NCBI GenBank assembly: GCA_943331295.2
Contig: CALQLA020000018.1
Span: 24,403-88,402 of the forward strand
DNA: 64,000 nt
DNA from: Bordetella parapertussis
Lineage (GTDB): Bacteria > Pseudomonadota > Gammaproteobacteria > Burkholderiales > Casimicrobiaceae
Direction of reading: 5' to 3'
Shown here piece after piece: positions 21,501 to 31,513 of the stretch. Under the pieces are notes generated by a model, which made no database searches, was not told where the DNA came from, and was given only the letters and a program-made list of their open reading frames with translations. How positions within the stretch are numbered: the first letter of the stretch is position 1; each line of letters starts with the position of its first letter. The position numbers and the translations under genes were made by a program.

Positions 21501-24350
21501 CCACTCCAGCAGCCGGCGGCGGGTGACGACAAGCCGGCCGACGGTGCGCAGGATCGCATCGAGGCAGTAGAAGGTCTCGTACGGCAGGAAGGCGAGCGCC
21601 AGCAGCGCCTGGCCGGCGCACCGCCGCGCGCCGCGCAGCACGGCGACGAGGTGCAGCTTGAGCGGGACCTCGGCCGGAACGTCGACCAGGTCGGCGAGCG
21701 TCGCGATGATGGCGGGAATGAGCAGGGTGCCGATGACGATCGCGGTCCAGAAGCTGCCGGGCCGGAAGACCGTCCATCCGAGCAGCAGCAGCGACGTGTA
21801 TGCAACGGGGACGAGGCTGCGGCGCAGGTTGTCGAACAGCTTCCACTGCGACAGCATCGACAGCGGATTGAGCTCGCCGCGGCCGGCTTCTCCCTGCACC
21901 CGCCGCCCGAGCCAACCGGCCAGCTGCCAGTCACCGCGGATCCAGCGCCGCCGGCGAGCCACGTCGGCGCTGTAGCGCGCCGGGATCTCCTCGTAGAGAT
22001 GGGCGTCGGAAAGGAGGCCGGCGCGGGCGTAGCAGCCTTCGAGCAGGTCGTGGCTGAGGATGCGGTTGGCCGGAAAGCGGCCTTTCAGAACGCGCTCGAC
22101 CGCGTCGACGTCGTAGATGCCCTTGCCGATGAACGAGCCCTCGCCGAACACGTCCTGGTACACGTCGGAAACCGTGCGCGTGTACGGGTCGATGCCGGTG
22201 TCGCCGCCGTACAGTCGCGCGTACAGCGAGCGGTTGGTGCCGGGCAGGCTCACGGAAACGCGCGGTTGCAATATGCCGTAGCCCGATGTGACCACTTCCC
22301 GGCTTGTGTTGCGGCCGGGCTCGTCGAAACGGGGGGTGTTGAGCGGATGGGCCATCGCGCCGACGAACTGCCGTGCCGCGTCGCGCGGCAACGCGGTGTC
22401 CGTGTCCAGCGTGATGACGTACTTGACCTCCCCGAGGACCGCCGTGGCCCCGACGATCAGGGAAAAGTCGTCGTGGGGGCCGTTGCGCAGCAGCGAGTTC
22501 AGCTCCGAGAGCTTGCCCCGCTTGCGCTCGAAGCCCATCCACAGGCCCGCATCCGCATTCCAGCGCCGGCGGCGGTGGAAGAGATAGAACACGCTGCCGT
22601 CGCCGGGGCCGCCTTCGGTGCTGTCGGACGGCGCGTACTTGAGGTTGAGTTCCGCGATCCGCGCCTCGGCGAGGCGCAGCATCGGCGCATCCTCGGGCAG
22701 CGTCTCCTGCGGCGCGTCGCTGAAGTCGGTCAGCAGGCCGAAGTGCAGCTGCGGATCGCGATTCGCGAGGAAGCGGACTTCGAGCGCGTCGATCAGGGCA
22801 TCGACGTTGTGCGTGCTGGTGAGCATCGTCGGGATCACCACCAGCGTGCGCAGCGGCGCCGGAATTCCCCGGGCGAAATCCATTCTCGGCAGCGAGCGCG
22901 GCGGCACCAGCAGCGCGGCGATCCAGTTGACGAGCGTCACCGCCGCCTGGCTCGATACGAGCAGCATCAGCGCGAGGCTCGCCACGACGACGGCGGCGGA
23001 GGTCCCGCCGTGAAGGGCGTGCGCCGCGAGGCCCGCGGTGACGAGGCCGGTGATGGCGCCGATTCCGCCCAGGTAGATGGCCAGCGGAAACCGCCTTGCG
23101 GCGTTCGCCAGCAACGCGAAGGGCGTCGCGTTGACCCCGGCGGCGGACTCGAGCCCCGGCAGGCCGTTCCCGATCAGGTGGAAGCCGACGTGCGCGGCAC
23201 GGTCGTCGTTGCCGCCCGCGTCGGCGCTCGCCTGCGCAAGCCGGATCGCGGCCCCGGCGACGTCGGTCTCCGCCTTGCCGCTCTCCTTGGCGATGCGCTC
23301 AACGGCGTGCCGGTAGCAGTCGCGGGTACCGAAATCCATCGCGCTGTAGACGCCCTCGGGGTCCTGCCTCAGGATCGCCTCGACGGCGCTCCGCTTCTCG
23401 ACGAATTCGCGCCACTCGATCGCGTTGAGCGAACGGAGGCTGGCGATGCTGTTGCTGACCGAGACCTGCGCCGCCGCCTGCTGCTGGTTCTCGGCCTGCA
23501 CCAGCTGCTCGATCGTCTGGTGCGTGTCGGCGAGCTGCTGCTCGATCCACGTCAGCGCGAGGGCAAGCGCCGCGCTCTGCCCCTGCAGTCGGCGCGCGAG
23601 CTCGGCCACGAACGAACTGCGCATCGGCGGCACCGACCGGGCCATGTCGGCAATGACGAGGATCAGGCACTTCGGGTCGCGCTCGGCCGTCTCCATCATC
23701 CGGTCGGCCCATTCATTGGCGACGTCGCGGTCGGCGCGGCCGGACGTGACGCGCACGGCCACGCGGCGAAGGTTCTCGATCAGCGCGAGGCGCAGCATGA
23801 TCGGGATGGCCCACAGCTCCCCGAGCTTCAGTACCGTAACGGTCTGGTAGGCGGCCACGAACCGGTTGAGGGTGTCGGCGTCGATGCGACCGTCGCCGTG
23901 GGAGATGGTTTCCAGCGCGATGTCGTAGACGCGCGGCAGCCCGGCGGACGGGCCGAGGGCCAGACGCGGCAACTCCCGGCTGTAGCCTCGCGGCAGGTGT
24001 CGCTTCGCCGTGGCGATCTGTTCTTCGACCAGGTGGAAGTTGTCGAGCAGCCACTCGCCGGCCGGGCTGATGCGGTGGTTCGCCGAGACCGCAGCCGTCA
24101 ACTGCCGGCACGATTCGGTGAGGATGGCCTCGTTGGCGGCCAGCCGGGGCAGCAATTGGTCGCGGACCTTGTGCGTGGTCAGCCGGTGCGCTGCTGCGAG
24201 TGTCCTGCCGTAGCGCTCCATCTGGTCGGCGCTCAGCAGGTCCGCGCGGAGCGGCGGGTCCATATCGGAGGGCCGCGCCGTCAGGAACCGCGCGCGAAAG
24301 GTCGCCCGGAGGAGGTCCAGCCGCTGGAAGCCGTAAGTCAGGAACGTCAT
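15537..24350 (-). CDS. ndvB: Cyclic beta-1,2-glucan synthase (NdvB/ChvB family)
   Basis: 2937 residues, in the normal range for NdvB. From the N-terminus: a cytoplasmic helical region; membrane spans near 420-485; a GT84 glycosyltransferase domain (about 485-840) with TLDTDTALPRDAA (~648), SHDLLEG and RRRRWIRGDWQ; further spans near 850-1010; a glycoamylase-like domain (about 1045-1400, WLPPDNMQEHP); and C-terminal GH94-type phosphorylase-like repeats with GSGDWNDGMNLVG (~2605). The enzyme polymerises UDP-glucose on itself, trims the chain and closes the ring. The product is a periplasmic glucan used in osmotic adaptation and host interaction. A GAGG site precedes the ATG. No exporter (NdvA) or glucan-modifying gene is visible, so it stands alone here. 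Confidence 0.93.
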   Translation of the reverse strand: MTFLTYGFQRLDLLRATFRARFLTARPSDMDPPLRADLLSADQMERYGRTLAAAHRLTTHKVRDQLLPRLAANEAILTESCRQLTAAVSANHRISPAGEWLLDNFHLVEEQIATAKRHLPRGYSRELPRLALGPSAGLPRVYDIALETISHGDGRIDADTLNRFVAAYQTVTVLKLGELWAIPIMLRLALIENLRRVAVRVTSGRADRDVANEWADRMMETAERDPKCLILVIADMARSVPPMRSSFVAELARRLQGQSAALALALTWIEQQLADTHQTIEQLVQAENQQQAAAQVSVSNSIASLRSLNAIEWREFVEKRSAVEAILRQDPEGVYSAMDFGTRDCYRHAVERIAKESGKAETDVAGAAIRLAQASADAGGNDDRAAHVGFHLIGNGLPGLESAAGVNATPFALLANAARRFPLAIYLGGIGAITGLVTAGLAAHALHGGTSAAVVVASLALMLLVSSQAAVTLVNWIAALLVPPRSLPRMDFARGIPAPLRTLVVIPTMLTSTHNVDALIDALEVRFLANRDPQLHFGLLTDFSDAPQETLPEDAPMLRLAEARIAELNLKYAPSDSTEGGPGDGSVFYLFHRRRRWNADAGLWMGFERKRGKLSELNSLLRNGPHDDFSLIVGATAVLGEVKYVITLDTDTALPRDAARQFVGAMAHPLNTPRFDEPGRNTSREVVTSGYGILQPRVSVSLPGTNRSLYARLYGGDTGIDPYTRTVSDVYQDVFGEGSFIGKGIYDVDAVERVLKGRFPANRILSHDLLEGCYARAGLLSDAHLYEEIPARYSADVARRRRWIRGDWQLAGWLGRRVQGEAGRGELNPLSMLSQWKLFDNLRRSLVPVAYTSLLLLGWTVFRPGSFWTAIVIGTLLIPAIIATLADLVDVPAEVPLKLHLVAVLRGARRCAGQALLALAFLPYETFYCLDAILRTVGRLVVTRRRLLEWNPSSEVDRAMEHGDHASLSAAYRAMWVAPAIAGIAWTGLCLVDAMALAIATPVLLLWAASPAIAWWISRPIPRQDEGISAGQVRFLRELARRTWAYFETYVGPDDNWLPPDNMQEHPAFRVAHRTSPTNMGMALLANLAAHDFGYCSTGTVVARTENALRTMDSLERYRGHFYNWYDTGTCRPLAPHYVSTVDSGNLVGHLLTLRPGLLALIDAPVLNPEWRAGLADTFRVLAEALAKDPPAAAMATVMAQFESALLLAASPAGAPAGLAEAWTHAERLAVRAGGVAAAVAAAHPGTADDAGFWAVALARQCDEWRDELLLLAPWLALRLQADVAATLPGARGIPSLRELAAALPPRPAAPDDTVAGGAGEAADPLAALVAAGAEGAAARMAALEALALHATAYTTLDYDFLYDKVRRQLVIGCNISDKRCDTAYYDLLASEARLCNFVAIAQGKLPQESWFALGRLLTSAGGEPVLLSWSGSMFEYLMPLLVMPTYPNTLLDQTYRSAVARQIDYGRQRRVPWGMSESGYNTTDVNLNYQYRAFGVPGLGLKRGLGEDLVVAPYASALALMVAPEAACHNLKRLAGAGLAGRLGLHEAIDYTPSRQRRGETSAVVRSYMAHHQSMSLLALAYALLGRPMQKRFEAEPQLQATLLLLQERIPRATWFHPLAADVSGARVIGTGPEMPVRTFKTPDTALPEVQLLSNGRYHVMVTHAGGGSSRWKDLAMTRWREDATSDNWGTFCYLREPASGKYWSTAFQPTLTQPDHYEAIFSEGRAEFRRRDADFDTHTEIVVSPEDDIEVRRVRVTNRSRAARTIEITSYAEIVLAPAAADALHPAFSNLFVQTELLEARRAIVCTRRPRSHAEQVPWMFHVLTVHGAHAPGISFETDRMRFIGRGGSVAAPAAMTVPGPLSGTQGAVLDPIAAIRHRLVIAPGATATVDMVSGMAETREAVLVLVDKYQDPRLADRVFELTWTHSQVVLRQLNATEADSQLYGQLAGAVIYANASLRAPASVLVRNRRGQSGLWGYAISGDLPIVLLQIGDAANIEIVRQLVQAHAYWRLKGLVVDLVIWNEEHNGYRQKLQEQIVGLIAAGVESQVVDRPGGIFVRQAEQISPEDRILFQSVARAIIADRLGTLSEQLDRRVPVAARMPQFVPTRTYRPKAEAPPGPAATGLTLFNGTGGFAADGREYVIAPPAGEPTPVPWANVLANAQFGTVVSESGLGYTWSGNAQMFRLTPWHNDSVGESSGEAMYVRDEETGHFWSPTSLVCGGAAPQRARHGFGYSVFERTEDGIHTELTLFCALDAPVKFFSLQVSNHSGRARRLSVTGYVEWVLGDLRAKSAMHVTTEIDARTGAVFARNPFNGDFADHIAFFDVDDTVRSVTGDRTEFLGRNGTLRNPAALRSRCLSGRTGAALDPCAAIQVPLELLDGQERGIVFRLGAGRDAAAAGMLAQRFRGAIATSAALQAVVGYWTHTLSAVQVATPDPALNVLANGWLVYQTLACRMWGRSGYYQSGGAFGFRDQLQDAMALVHCEPGLVRAHIVRCAGRQFIEGDVQHWWHPPSGRGVRTHCSDDYLWLPLATCRYVRSTGDHSVLDEAAASLEGRPVNAGEDSYYDLPARSDDSASVYEHCRRAILHGLRFGAQGLPLMGSGDWNDGMNLVGIGGKGESVWLAFFLCHVLREFAPLARRRDDPAFADRCEESARQLARHIEASAWDGDWYRRAWFDDGTPLGSSSNAECSIDSVAQSWSVLSGSADGPRSRQAMAALHARLVHADTGLVQLLDPPFDNSGLDPGYIRGYVPGVRENGGQYTHAAVWAAMAFAALGDNTRAWELTAMINPANHARTPEAVATYKVEPYAVAADIYARAPHAGRGGWTWYTGSAGWMYRLITESVLGLTLEADRLRIAPCMPPHWESFSLRYRFLDAWYDIAVRRIRVDGDAAPDSVTVTVDGTQQADNVAMLAGDGQSHRIDVNVETRRPPEAAV

Positions 24351-24468
24351 TGATGCCTCAGCGTCACGGAGTGCGCGGTTGAGGTGATGTTGCGCTGCAG
24401 CGTGACCGACGGTCTGTTCGACAGCGTACGGAGCCCCTGCGGCCCGGGCATCGGCCTACGGTGCCCGT

Positions 24469-24690
24469 TTGCTGCGCCGTGATACGTGCGCTGCCATACA
24501 GACCCACATGCTTGGCTGGCGACGGGAGGACGTCACCGAATCCGCCAGCGAACTGAAGCGGCGCGGCCCGATCACCTGCGTGCGGGGAAAGATCGCGATC
24601 CTCGACGCGCGCGGGCTGAAGGCCGCGTCCGGCTCCTGCTGCCAGATCGTGAAGACGGTGTACGACCGCGCGCAGGCGCCATCCCGCTGA
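24469..24690 (+). pseudogene. C-terminal helix-turn-helix fragment of a Crp/Fnr regulator
   Basis: About 70 codons equivalent to the extreme C-terminus of Crp/Fnr-family regulators: THMLGWRREDVTESASELKR is the recognition helix-turn-helix, followed by GPITCVRGKIAILDARGLKA and a Cys-rich end (SGSCCQIVKTVYDR). The whole cyclic-nucleotide/sensor domain and dimer helix are missing, and nothing upstream resembles them. I treat it as a remnant. It is notable because two FNR-type boxes occur elsewhere in the window. Confidence 0.65.
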
Positions 24691-24889
24691 CCGGCCGTGT
24701 CGTCCGCTGCCGGTACGACGCGTCGAACTGCAGGCGGCGCGAGAGCAACCGTCATTTCATCGCGGCCGCGCATGGCTTATGCTTTGGATTCCCGGCCTTG
24801 CACCGAGGGCGGCTGCGCGGACACGAGGGGATCATTCTGGAAGCCATTGCGATGCTGGGGTCCGGCCCGGCGCCAACGGCGCGTCACCG

Positions 24890-25357
24890 ATGACGGCGGG
24901 CGATCCACGCTCGCATCGCACCGGCAGCGTGCTGGTGGCGATCCAGTTCGTACTGATCGCGGTGCTGGTCGCGATCGGGGGCCCCGCGTTCCTGGCACGC
25001 CAGGCGCCGGCGGGTGCATGGGGGCTGGCGGCAGCGGGTATCGGCATCTTCCTGTGGGCGCTCTGGAGCAACCGGCCCGGCAACTTCAACATCCACCCGG
25101 CGCCCCGCGCGGGGGGCGCGCTGGTGGAGCGCGGGCCCTATCGCTGGGTCCGCCATCCGATGTACACGGCGGTCATCGCGTGCGGCCTCGCCTTCGCCTG
25201 GGCCGGTGCGTCGCTATGGGGTTGGCTCGGCGTCGCAGCGCTCGTCGCCGTGCTCGCCGCCAAGGCGCGGTTGGAGGAACGCTGGATGCTGCTCGCGCAT
25301 CCGGAGTACGCAGCGTACCGAACCCGTACCGGGCGCTTCCTGCCCGGGCTGCTCTGA
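24890..25357 (+). CDS. Isoprenylcysteine carboxyl methyltransferase-like membrane protein
   Basis: 155 residues from the ATG at 24890. Four or five membrane spans, with the ICMT/PEMT signature GPYRWVRHPMY (residues ~82-92) and the C-terminal EERWMLLAHPEYAAYRTRTG that binds S-adenosylmethionine and substrate in this superfamily. Bacterial members methylate unknown small molecules or lipids. The frame stays open 37 codons upstream but that stretch is Arg/Gly-rich and not membrane-like. Between it and the Crp fragment there are 200 nt without a gene. Confidence 0.75.
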   Translation: MTAGDPRSHRTGSVLVAIQFVLIAVLVAIGGPAFLARQAPAGAWGLAAAGIGIFLWALWSNRPGNFNIHPAPRAGGALVERGPYRWVRHPMYTAVIACGLAFAWAGASLWGWLGVAALVAVLAAKARLEERWMLLAHPEYAAYRTRTGRFLPGLL

Positions 25358-25455
25358 CGGCCGCGCTGCCGTCGGGAAGTCCGGGCGCCGCCGGGGGCCG
25401 AAGCCGCGTGATTTCTTGACGCTGGACAATTCCCGGGCAGCCCCGGTGTGCCAGA

Positions 25456-28400
25456 ATGCCCGCGACCACAATGTCCAACTCGCAACCCCGCCTTGCCGTG
25501 CCTGCGCTCGTTTCCCGGGTGCCTTATGTCTCGCTGGTCGCGATCGTTGCGATTCTCGTGCTGACGCTGGCGACGTTCGCGATCGTCAACGAGCGCAGGC
25601 GCGTGTACGCCGAAGCGCTCGGCGCCGCGACGGGGGCCGCGATGCTGCTCGGCCATGCGGTCACCGAGGTTTTCAGTTCGGTGGACCATACGGTGCAGAC
25701 GGTCGTCAATCACGTCGAGGCGGATCTGGGCCGAGGCGCGATCGATGCCTCCGGCCTCGAGGCCCTGCTCGTCCAGCAGGCGGGGCTGGTGCCGGAGGTG
25801 GAATACGTGCGCGTGCTCGACGCGGCCGGCGTCATCCGGTACAGCAGCACGCCGCTGCCGCCGGAACCGGTGAGCCTGGCCGACCGGGATCTCTTCCTGA
25901 CGCTGCGCGATCGCCCCGTCGCGGGTGCGGTCGTCAGCGGGCCGATCGTCGGCCGGCTGTCGGGGCAGACCGTCATCGTGCTCGCCCGCCGTCTCGTCGG
26001 GCCCGGTGGTGAATTTGCCGGCGTTGCCTTCGCGAGCACGGGCACCAACCGGTTCCAGCAGGTATTCGAGGGCTTCGACAGCGGCCCGGCCGGTGCCGTC
26101 GCGCTGCGCACCCTCGACCTGTCGCTGGTGTTCCAGCTTCCGCAAGCCCGGGACGGCACGCGCGACGACGAACAGCAGGCCAGCGTCCGAGCACTGTTCG
26201 ATGCGCATCCGGAAGGACATTTCACGGCGACGTCGCCGGTCGACGGGATCGAGCGACTGTATGCGTTCCGCAAGCTGGAGCGCTACCCGTTCTACGTGTC
26301 CAACGGCCGCGCGATCGACTCGGTGATGCGCGAATGGCGGCGCAACACGTTCGTCACGCTGAACATGGCGCTGCTGATCATCCTGACGACGGCGGTGGCG
26401 GCGTGGCGCACCTACCGCGCGTCGCGCCTGCGCGCGGACGCCGAGGGCGCGCTGGCCGAGAGCGAGCAGCGCCTCGCCTACGCGATCGACGCCACGACCG
26501 ACGGCGTCTGGGACTGGCGGATCGACCAGGGGCGCGCCGTCTGCAGCGCCGCCTATTTCCGCATGCTGGGCTATGCGCCGGGAGACTTCCTCGAGACGCC
26601 GGAGAGCCACTGGATTCCGTTGCTGCATCCCGACGAGCGGGAGCGCGTGCTCGCGTCCGTTCGCGCGGCGCTGGAGTCGCCCGGTCACTACGACGTGGAA
26701 TTCCGGATGCGGGCCGCCGACGGCAGCTATCGCTGGATCCGGAGCCGCGGCAAGGTCGTCGAGCGCGACGCCCGCGGCCGGCCCACGCGGGCGGTCGGCA
26801 CCCACACGGACATCACGAAGCGCAAGGAGCTGGAGCTGGCCCTCACCGCCGCGAACCTGGAGCAGCGCGCGATCGTCGACGCGGCGACCCTCGGCATCAT
26901 GCTGCTCATGGATCGACGCGTGGTCCGCTGCAACCGGCGCGGCGAGGAACTCCTGGGCTACGGGCCGGGCGAGCTCGACGGGCAATCCACCCGCCTGTGG
27001 CATCCCGGCGACGAGTCGTACCGCGACGGTGCCGACGACGACTACGCGCGCATCCGGGCGGGGGAGATCGTGCGTCGCGAACGCGAACTGGTCCGCAAGG
27101 ACGGGACCAGGATCTGGGTCCGCGGCATACGGTGCGCGATCGAACCGGGCGAACTGGCGAAGGGCGTACTGTGCATCCTCGAGGACATCACCGCCGAGCG
27201 CGAGGCGCGGGAGACGCTGCGGGCGGCGATGGAGTCGGCCGAGGCCGCCACGCGGGCGAAGTCCGATTTCCTCGCCAACATGAGCCACGAGATCCGCACG
27301 CCGATGAACGCGATCATCGGCATGACGCACCTCGCGCTGAAGACGGAGCTCACCCCCCGGCAGCGCGATTACCTGAAGAAGATCCACGGCGCCAGCCAGC
27401 ATCTGCTGAGCATCGTCAACGACATCCTGGACCTGGCGCGGGTGGAGTCCGGCAATCTCACCATCGAGCAGGTCGATTTCAACCTCGAACGCGTGATCGA
27501 GCGCGTCGCCGGGCAGTTCACCGACCAAGTGTCCGCGAAGGGACTCGACCTCGTCGTCGACGTTTCCCCCGACGTGCCGCACTGGCTGGTCGGCGACCCG
27601 ATGCGGGTGGAGCAGATCCTGCTCAACTACCTGTCGAACGCCGTGAAGTTCACCTATCGCGGCGAGCTCCGCATCCTGGCGTCCGTGGACGCGCGCACCG
27701 ATGTCGACGCGATCGTCCGCCTCGCGGTCCGCGACACGGGCATCGGCCTCTCGGTCGAACAGGCGGACAAGCTGTTCCGGGAGTTCCAGCAGGGCGACAG
27801 TTCCATCACCCGCCCCTACGGCGGCACGGGGCTGGGCCTCGTCATCGCCAAGCGCCTCGCCGCGCGGATGGGCGGCGACGTCGGGGTCGAAAGCGAGCCG
27901 GGAAAGGGCAGCACATTCTGGGTGACGCTTCGCCTTGGCGTCGGCCGCGACACCACCCGGTACCTGCTGCCGCGGCCCGACCTGCGCGGATGCCGGGTGC
28001 TGGTCGCCGACGGCAGCGCATCGGCGCGGGCCGTCTTGTGCGAGATGCTCGCCGGCATGACATTCAAGGTCGACGAGGCCGGGTCGGGCGCCGCTGCGAC
28101 GGAGTTCGTGCGCCGCGCAGCCGGTCGCGGGAACCCCTATGCGATCGTGTACGTCGACTGGAAGCTGCCGGACATGAGCGGCATCGAGGCGGGCCGGAAG
28201 ATCCGCGGGCTCGACATCACGCCCCCGCCGCACGTCGTGCTGGTCGCCGCCTGCAGCGAGGGCGACCTGCCGGCGGATGCGCTGGCGACCGGCATCGACA
28301 TGGTCCTGAGCAAGCCGGTTCTGCCGTCACACCTGTTCGACACGGCAATGGGGCTCCTCGGCGGCAATCGGCAGGACGCCCGTGCATCGGGCGGACCGGA

Positions 28401-29466
28401 GACCGCGGAGCACCCGCTGTTGGCGCGAATCCGCGGCGCCCGGATCCTGCTCGTCGAGGACAACGAGCTCAACCAGGAAGTGGCCCTGGCGCTGCTCGCA
28501 GACGCGGGATTCGCGGTCGAGGTTGCCGGGAACGGCGCTGTCGCCCTGGACAAGGTCCGCGGGGCGGCCTTCGACCTCGTGCTGATGGACCTGCAGATGC
28601 CGGTCATGGACGGACTCGAGGCGACGGCGGCGATCCGCGCGTTGCCGGGGGCCGCGGCATTGCCGATCGTGGCGATGACGGCGAACGTGATGGCGAGCGA
28701 ACGCGACCGCTGCCGGGCCGTCGGCATGAACGATTTCGTCGCAAAGCCGATCGACCCGCGCGAACTGTGGGCGGTGCTGAACCGCTGGATCGAGACGCCG
28801 GTCGCGGTTGCGGACGGCGCACTGCCCCCGCAGGTGGTACCCCAGGCGCCAAGCGCTTCTGCGGCCGTCGTGCTGCCGGACGCCGTGCCGGGGATCAACC
28901 TCGCCGGCGGCCTGCACAGCGTTTTCGGGAATGCCGCCCTCTACGTCTCGCTGCTGCACAAGTTCGCCGGCGGGTATCGCGGCGCGGCGGCGGACATCCG
29001 TGCCTCGCTCGCGCGCGCCGACTGGCCTGCTGCCGGACGGCTCGCGCACACGACCAAGGGCCTGGCGGGGACGCTTGGCGCGGCAGAGCTGCAGTCGGCG
29101 GCGCGAACGCTCGAGGAAGCGATCGCGCGACGGCAACCCGAGGCAGCGCTTGCGGCGGGCGTCGCCGCATTCGAAACGGCGCTCGGTCGCGTCGTCGAGG
29201 GAATCGATGCAGCGCTTCCTTCGGCTCCGGCGGTCGCGCCGGCATCCGCCGTGGATTGGGTGCGCGTTCGCGCCGTCGTCGACGACCTCGTCGCGTTGCT
29301 CGACGCGGACGACATGCGTGCCGTCGGACTGTTCGAGGCCAACGCCTCCCTGTTGTACGGCGCGATTCCGGCGGTGGCGCCGGCCATCGCTGCAGCACTC
29401 AGGGATTTCGATTTCGCCGCGGCGCGCGACAGGCTCGCCGCCGCGCGCGCGGTCGCCGGCAACTAG
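25456..29466 (+). CDS. Hybrid sensor histidine kinase (PDC-PAS-PAS-HisKA-HATPase-REC-REC-HPt)
   Basis: 1336 residues. TM1 (~25-45), a periplasmic PDC/dCache-like sensor (~47-295), TM2 (~300-320), two PAS/PAC domains (~340-590), HisKA with [17 protein letters not shown] (~609), HATPase with [12 protein letters not shown] and [10 protein letters not shown], a first receiver (~845-960) with Asp in [10 protein letters not shown], a second receiver (~995-1110) with VEDNELNQE and [11 protein letters not shown], and an HPt domain with AHTTKGLAG (~1196). It is a complete phosphorelay in one membrane protein. The first receiver reads VLVADGS where a receiver normally has paired acidic residues, so its Mg2+ site is weakened. 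It is convergent with an HD-GYP response regulator, a plausible partner. Start could also be the ATG at 25471. Confidence 0.92.
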   Translation: MPATTMSNSQPRLAVPALVSRVPYVSLVAIVAILVLTLATFAIVNERRRVYAEALGAATGAAMLLGHAVTEVFSSVDHTVQTVVNHVEADLGRGAIDASGLEALLVQQAGLVPEVEYVRVLDAAGVIRYSSTPLPPEPVSLADRDLFLTLRDRPVAGAVVSGPIVGRLSGQTVIVLARRLVGPGGEFAGVAFASTGTNRFQQVFEGFDSGPAGAVALRTLDLSLVFQLPQARDGTRDDEQQASVRALFDAHPEGHFTATSPVDGIERLYAFRKLERYPFYVSNGRAIDSVMREWRRNTFVTLNMALLIILTTAVAAWRTYRASRLRADAEGALAESEQRLAYAIDATTDGVWDWRIDQGRAVCSAAYFRMLGYAPGDFLETPESHWIPLLHPDERERVLASVRAALESPGHYDVEFRMRAADGSYRWIRSRGKVVERDARGRPTRAVGTHTDITKRKELELALTAANLEQRAIVDAATLGIMLLMDRRVVRCNRRGEELLGYGPGELDGQSTRLWHPGDESYRDGADDDYARIRAGEIVRRERELVRKDGTRIWVRGIRCAIEPGELAKGVLCILEDITAEREARETLRAAMESAEAATRAKSDFLANMSHEIRTPMNAIIGMTHLALKTELTPRQRDYLKKIHGASQHLLSIVNDILDLARVESGNLTIEQVDFNLERVIERVAGQFTDQVSAKGLDLVVDVSPDVPHWLVGDPMRVEQILLNYLSNAVKFTYRGELRILASVDARTDVDAIVRLAVRDTGIGLSVEQADKLFREFQQGDSSITRPYGGTGLGLVIAKRLAARMGGDVGVESEPGKGSTFWVTLRLGVGRDTTRYLLPRPDLRGCRVLVADGSASARAVLCEMLAGMTFKVDEAGSGAAATEFVRRAAGRGNPYAIVYVDWKLPDMSGIEAGRKIRGLDITPPPHVVLVAACSEGDLPADALATGIDMVLSKPVLPSHLFDTAMGLLGGNRQDARASGGPETAEHPLLARIRGARILLVEDNELNQEVALALLADAGFAVEVAGNGAVALDKVRGAAFDLVLMDLQMPVMDGLEATAAIRALPGAAALPIVAMTANVMASERDRCRAVGMNDFVAKPIDPRELWAVLNRWIETPVAVADGALPPQVVPQAPSASAAVVLPDAVPGINLAGGLHSVFGNAALYVSLLHKFAGGYRGAAADIRASLARADWPAAGRLAHTTKGLAGTLGAAELQSAARTLEEAIARRQPEAALAAGVAAFETALGRVVEGIDAALPSAPAVAPASAVDWVRVRAVVDDLVALLDADDMRAVGLFEANASLLYGAIPAVAPAIAAALRDFDFAAARDRLAAARAVAGN

Positions 29467-29471
29467 CGTCG

Positions 29472-29497
29472 GCCCGCGGCGGAGCCGCCCGCCGGGC
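29472..29497. terminator. Hairpin between convergent kinase and HD-GYP genes
   Basis: GCCCGCGGCGG and CCGCCCGCCGGGC (29472-29497) form a short-looped G+C stem 5 nt after the kinase stop and 5 nt from the HD-GYP stop; likely a shared bidirectional terminator. Confidence 0.45.
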
Positions 29498-29502
29498 GCG
29501 GG

Positions 29503-30627
<1,125 letters not shown>

Positions 30628-30712
30628 GATGCTCCGTAGCCCCCTGGCGTGCGCGATCGATCCTGTGATCATAGCAGACGCAACGGCGCGGGCGGGCGCC
30701 GGTCGCGACCCG

Positions 30713-31480
30713 TCAGAAGGCGTAGAAATAGCCGAGATACGTCGACACGCGATTCGTCTCCGCGGCGTTGCGCGTCCCCTTGCCGGCCGAAAACAGCAAC
30801 TGGCTGTGCTCGTCGAGCACGTAGTAGCCGCCGGCGTTGAAACCGGTGCTGGCCGACTGGCCATCTGTCTGGGCCGAGGTGCGGAAGACCTCGGCGCCGA
30901 GGATCCATCGGGGCGAAAACTGGTACTGCACCTGCCCGCCGACGAACGTGTAGTCGCGGTTGCCGGCGCCGCCCGTGATCGCGTAGCCGGCACCGAAGTT
31001 GGCCTGCAGGTGGCCCCAGTTCTTCTGGACCGCGAAGCCGAGGAGCCCGGCCGGACTGCCGAGGCCGAGGCCGCGGTCGGCGTTGCCGGTCGCGAAATCG
31101 AACTGCGCATCCAGCGCGACCATCGGCGCCGATTCGGTTTCGTCGAGGATGCGGAATTTCGCGCTGATCTCGGTGGCCCCGATGCCGCGTCGCGTGCTCC
31201 CGCCGGACGGCGTGCTGAACGCGGCCTGCACCGCCAGGTCGAACTCGACGCCGTCGAATGCGCCGTAGTGCACCTCGAGGCCGGGCAGCGTGCCGGCGCG
31301 GCCGTCGGCGGCGAGCGTCTGCGTGTAGTATCCGACCAGCTCGACCTTGTCCCGTCCGACGACGACGGGGTCGAAGGTCCGGAACGGCGGGCCGGCCACG
31401 GCACTCGCGGGGACGCACAGGGCGAGCAGCAGCGTCAGCGGCAGGAGGCGTGGTCGCGTCGTCGTCAGGTCGTGTGTCAT
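30713..31480 (-). CDS. Outer-membrane beta-barrel protein, phenol/MetA-pathway-like
   Basis: 255 residues with a Sec signal (LLPLTLLLALCVPASAVAG). The mature part is a run of alternating amphipathic strands with aromatic ends (VELVGYYTQTL, FVGGQVQYQFSPRWILGAEVF) ending in the typical C-terminal aromatic LGYFYAF. It probably forms a small outer-membrane barrel; similar proteins are annotated as transporter or MetA-pathway phenol-degradation-associated. No substrate can be inferred. It is transcribed away from the adjacent binding-protein gene and 85 nt upstream of the HD-GYP start on the same strand. Confidence 0.65.
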   Translation of the reverse strand: MTHDLTTTRPRLLPLTLLLALCVPASAVAGPPFRTFDPVVVGRDKVELVGYYTQTLAADGRAGTLPGLEVHYGAFDGVEFDLAVQAAFSTPSGGSTRRGIGATEISAKFRILDETESAPMVALDAQFDFATGNADRGLGLGSPAGLLGFAVQKNWGHLQANFGAGYAITGGAGNRDYTFVGGQVQYQFSPRWILGAEVFRTSAQTDGQSASTGFNAGGYYVLDEHSQLLFSAGKGTRNAAETNRVSTYLGYFYAF

Positions 31481-31513
31481 GGCGGGTAGGATTCTATCTC
31501 GAGAGGGGGAGCG

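Noticed and set aside
15333..24353. An open frame of ~3000 codons on the plus strand opposite the glucan synthase gene
   Set aside because: The minus-strand product is a full NdvB with all domains in order; the plus-strand translation is Arg/Val/Gly-rich with no recognisable domain. It is open only because high third-position G+C removes stops in the complementary frame.
25416..25460. TTGACG as a -35 box before the hybrid kinase gene
   Set aside because: No -10-like hexamer occurs at 16-19 nt; the nearest (CAGAAT) is ~31 nt away.
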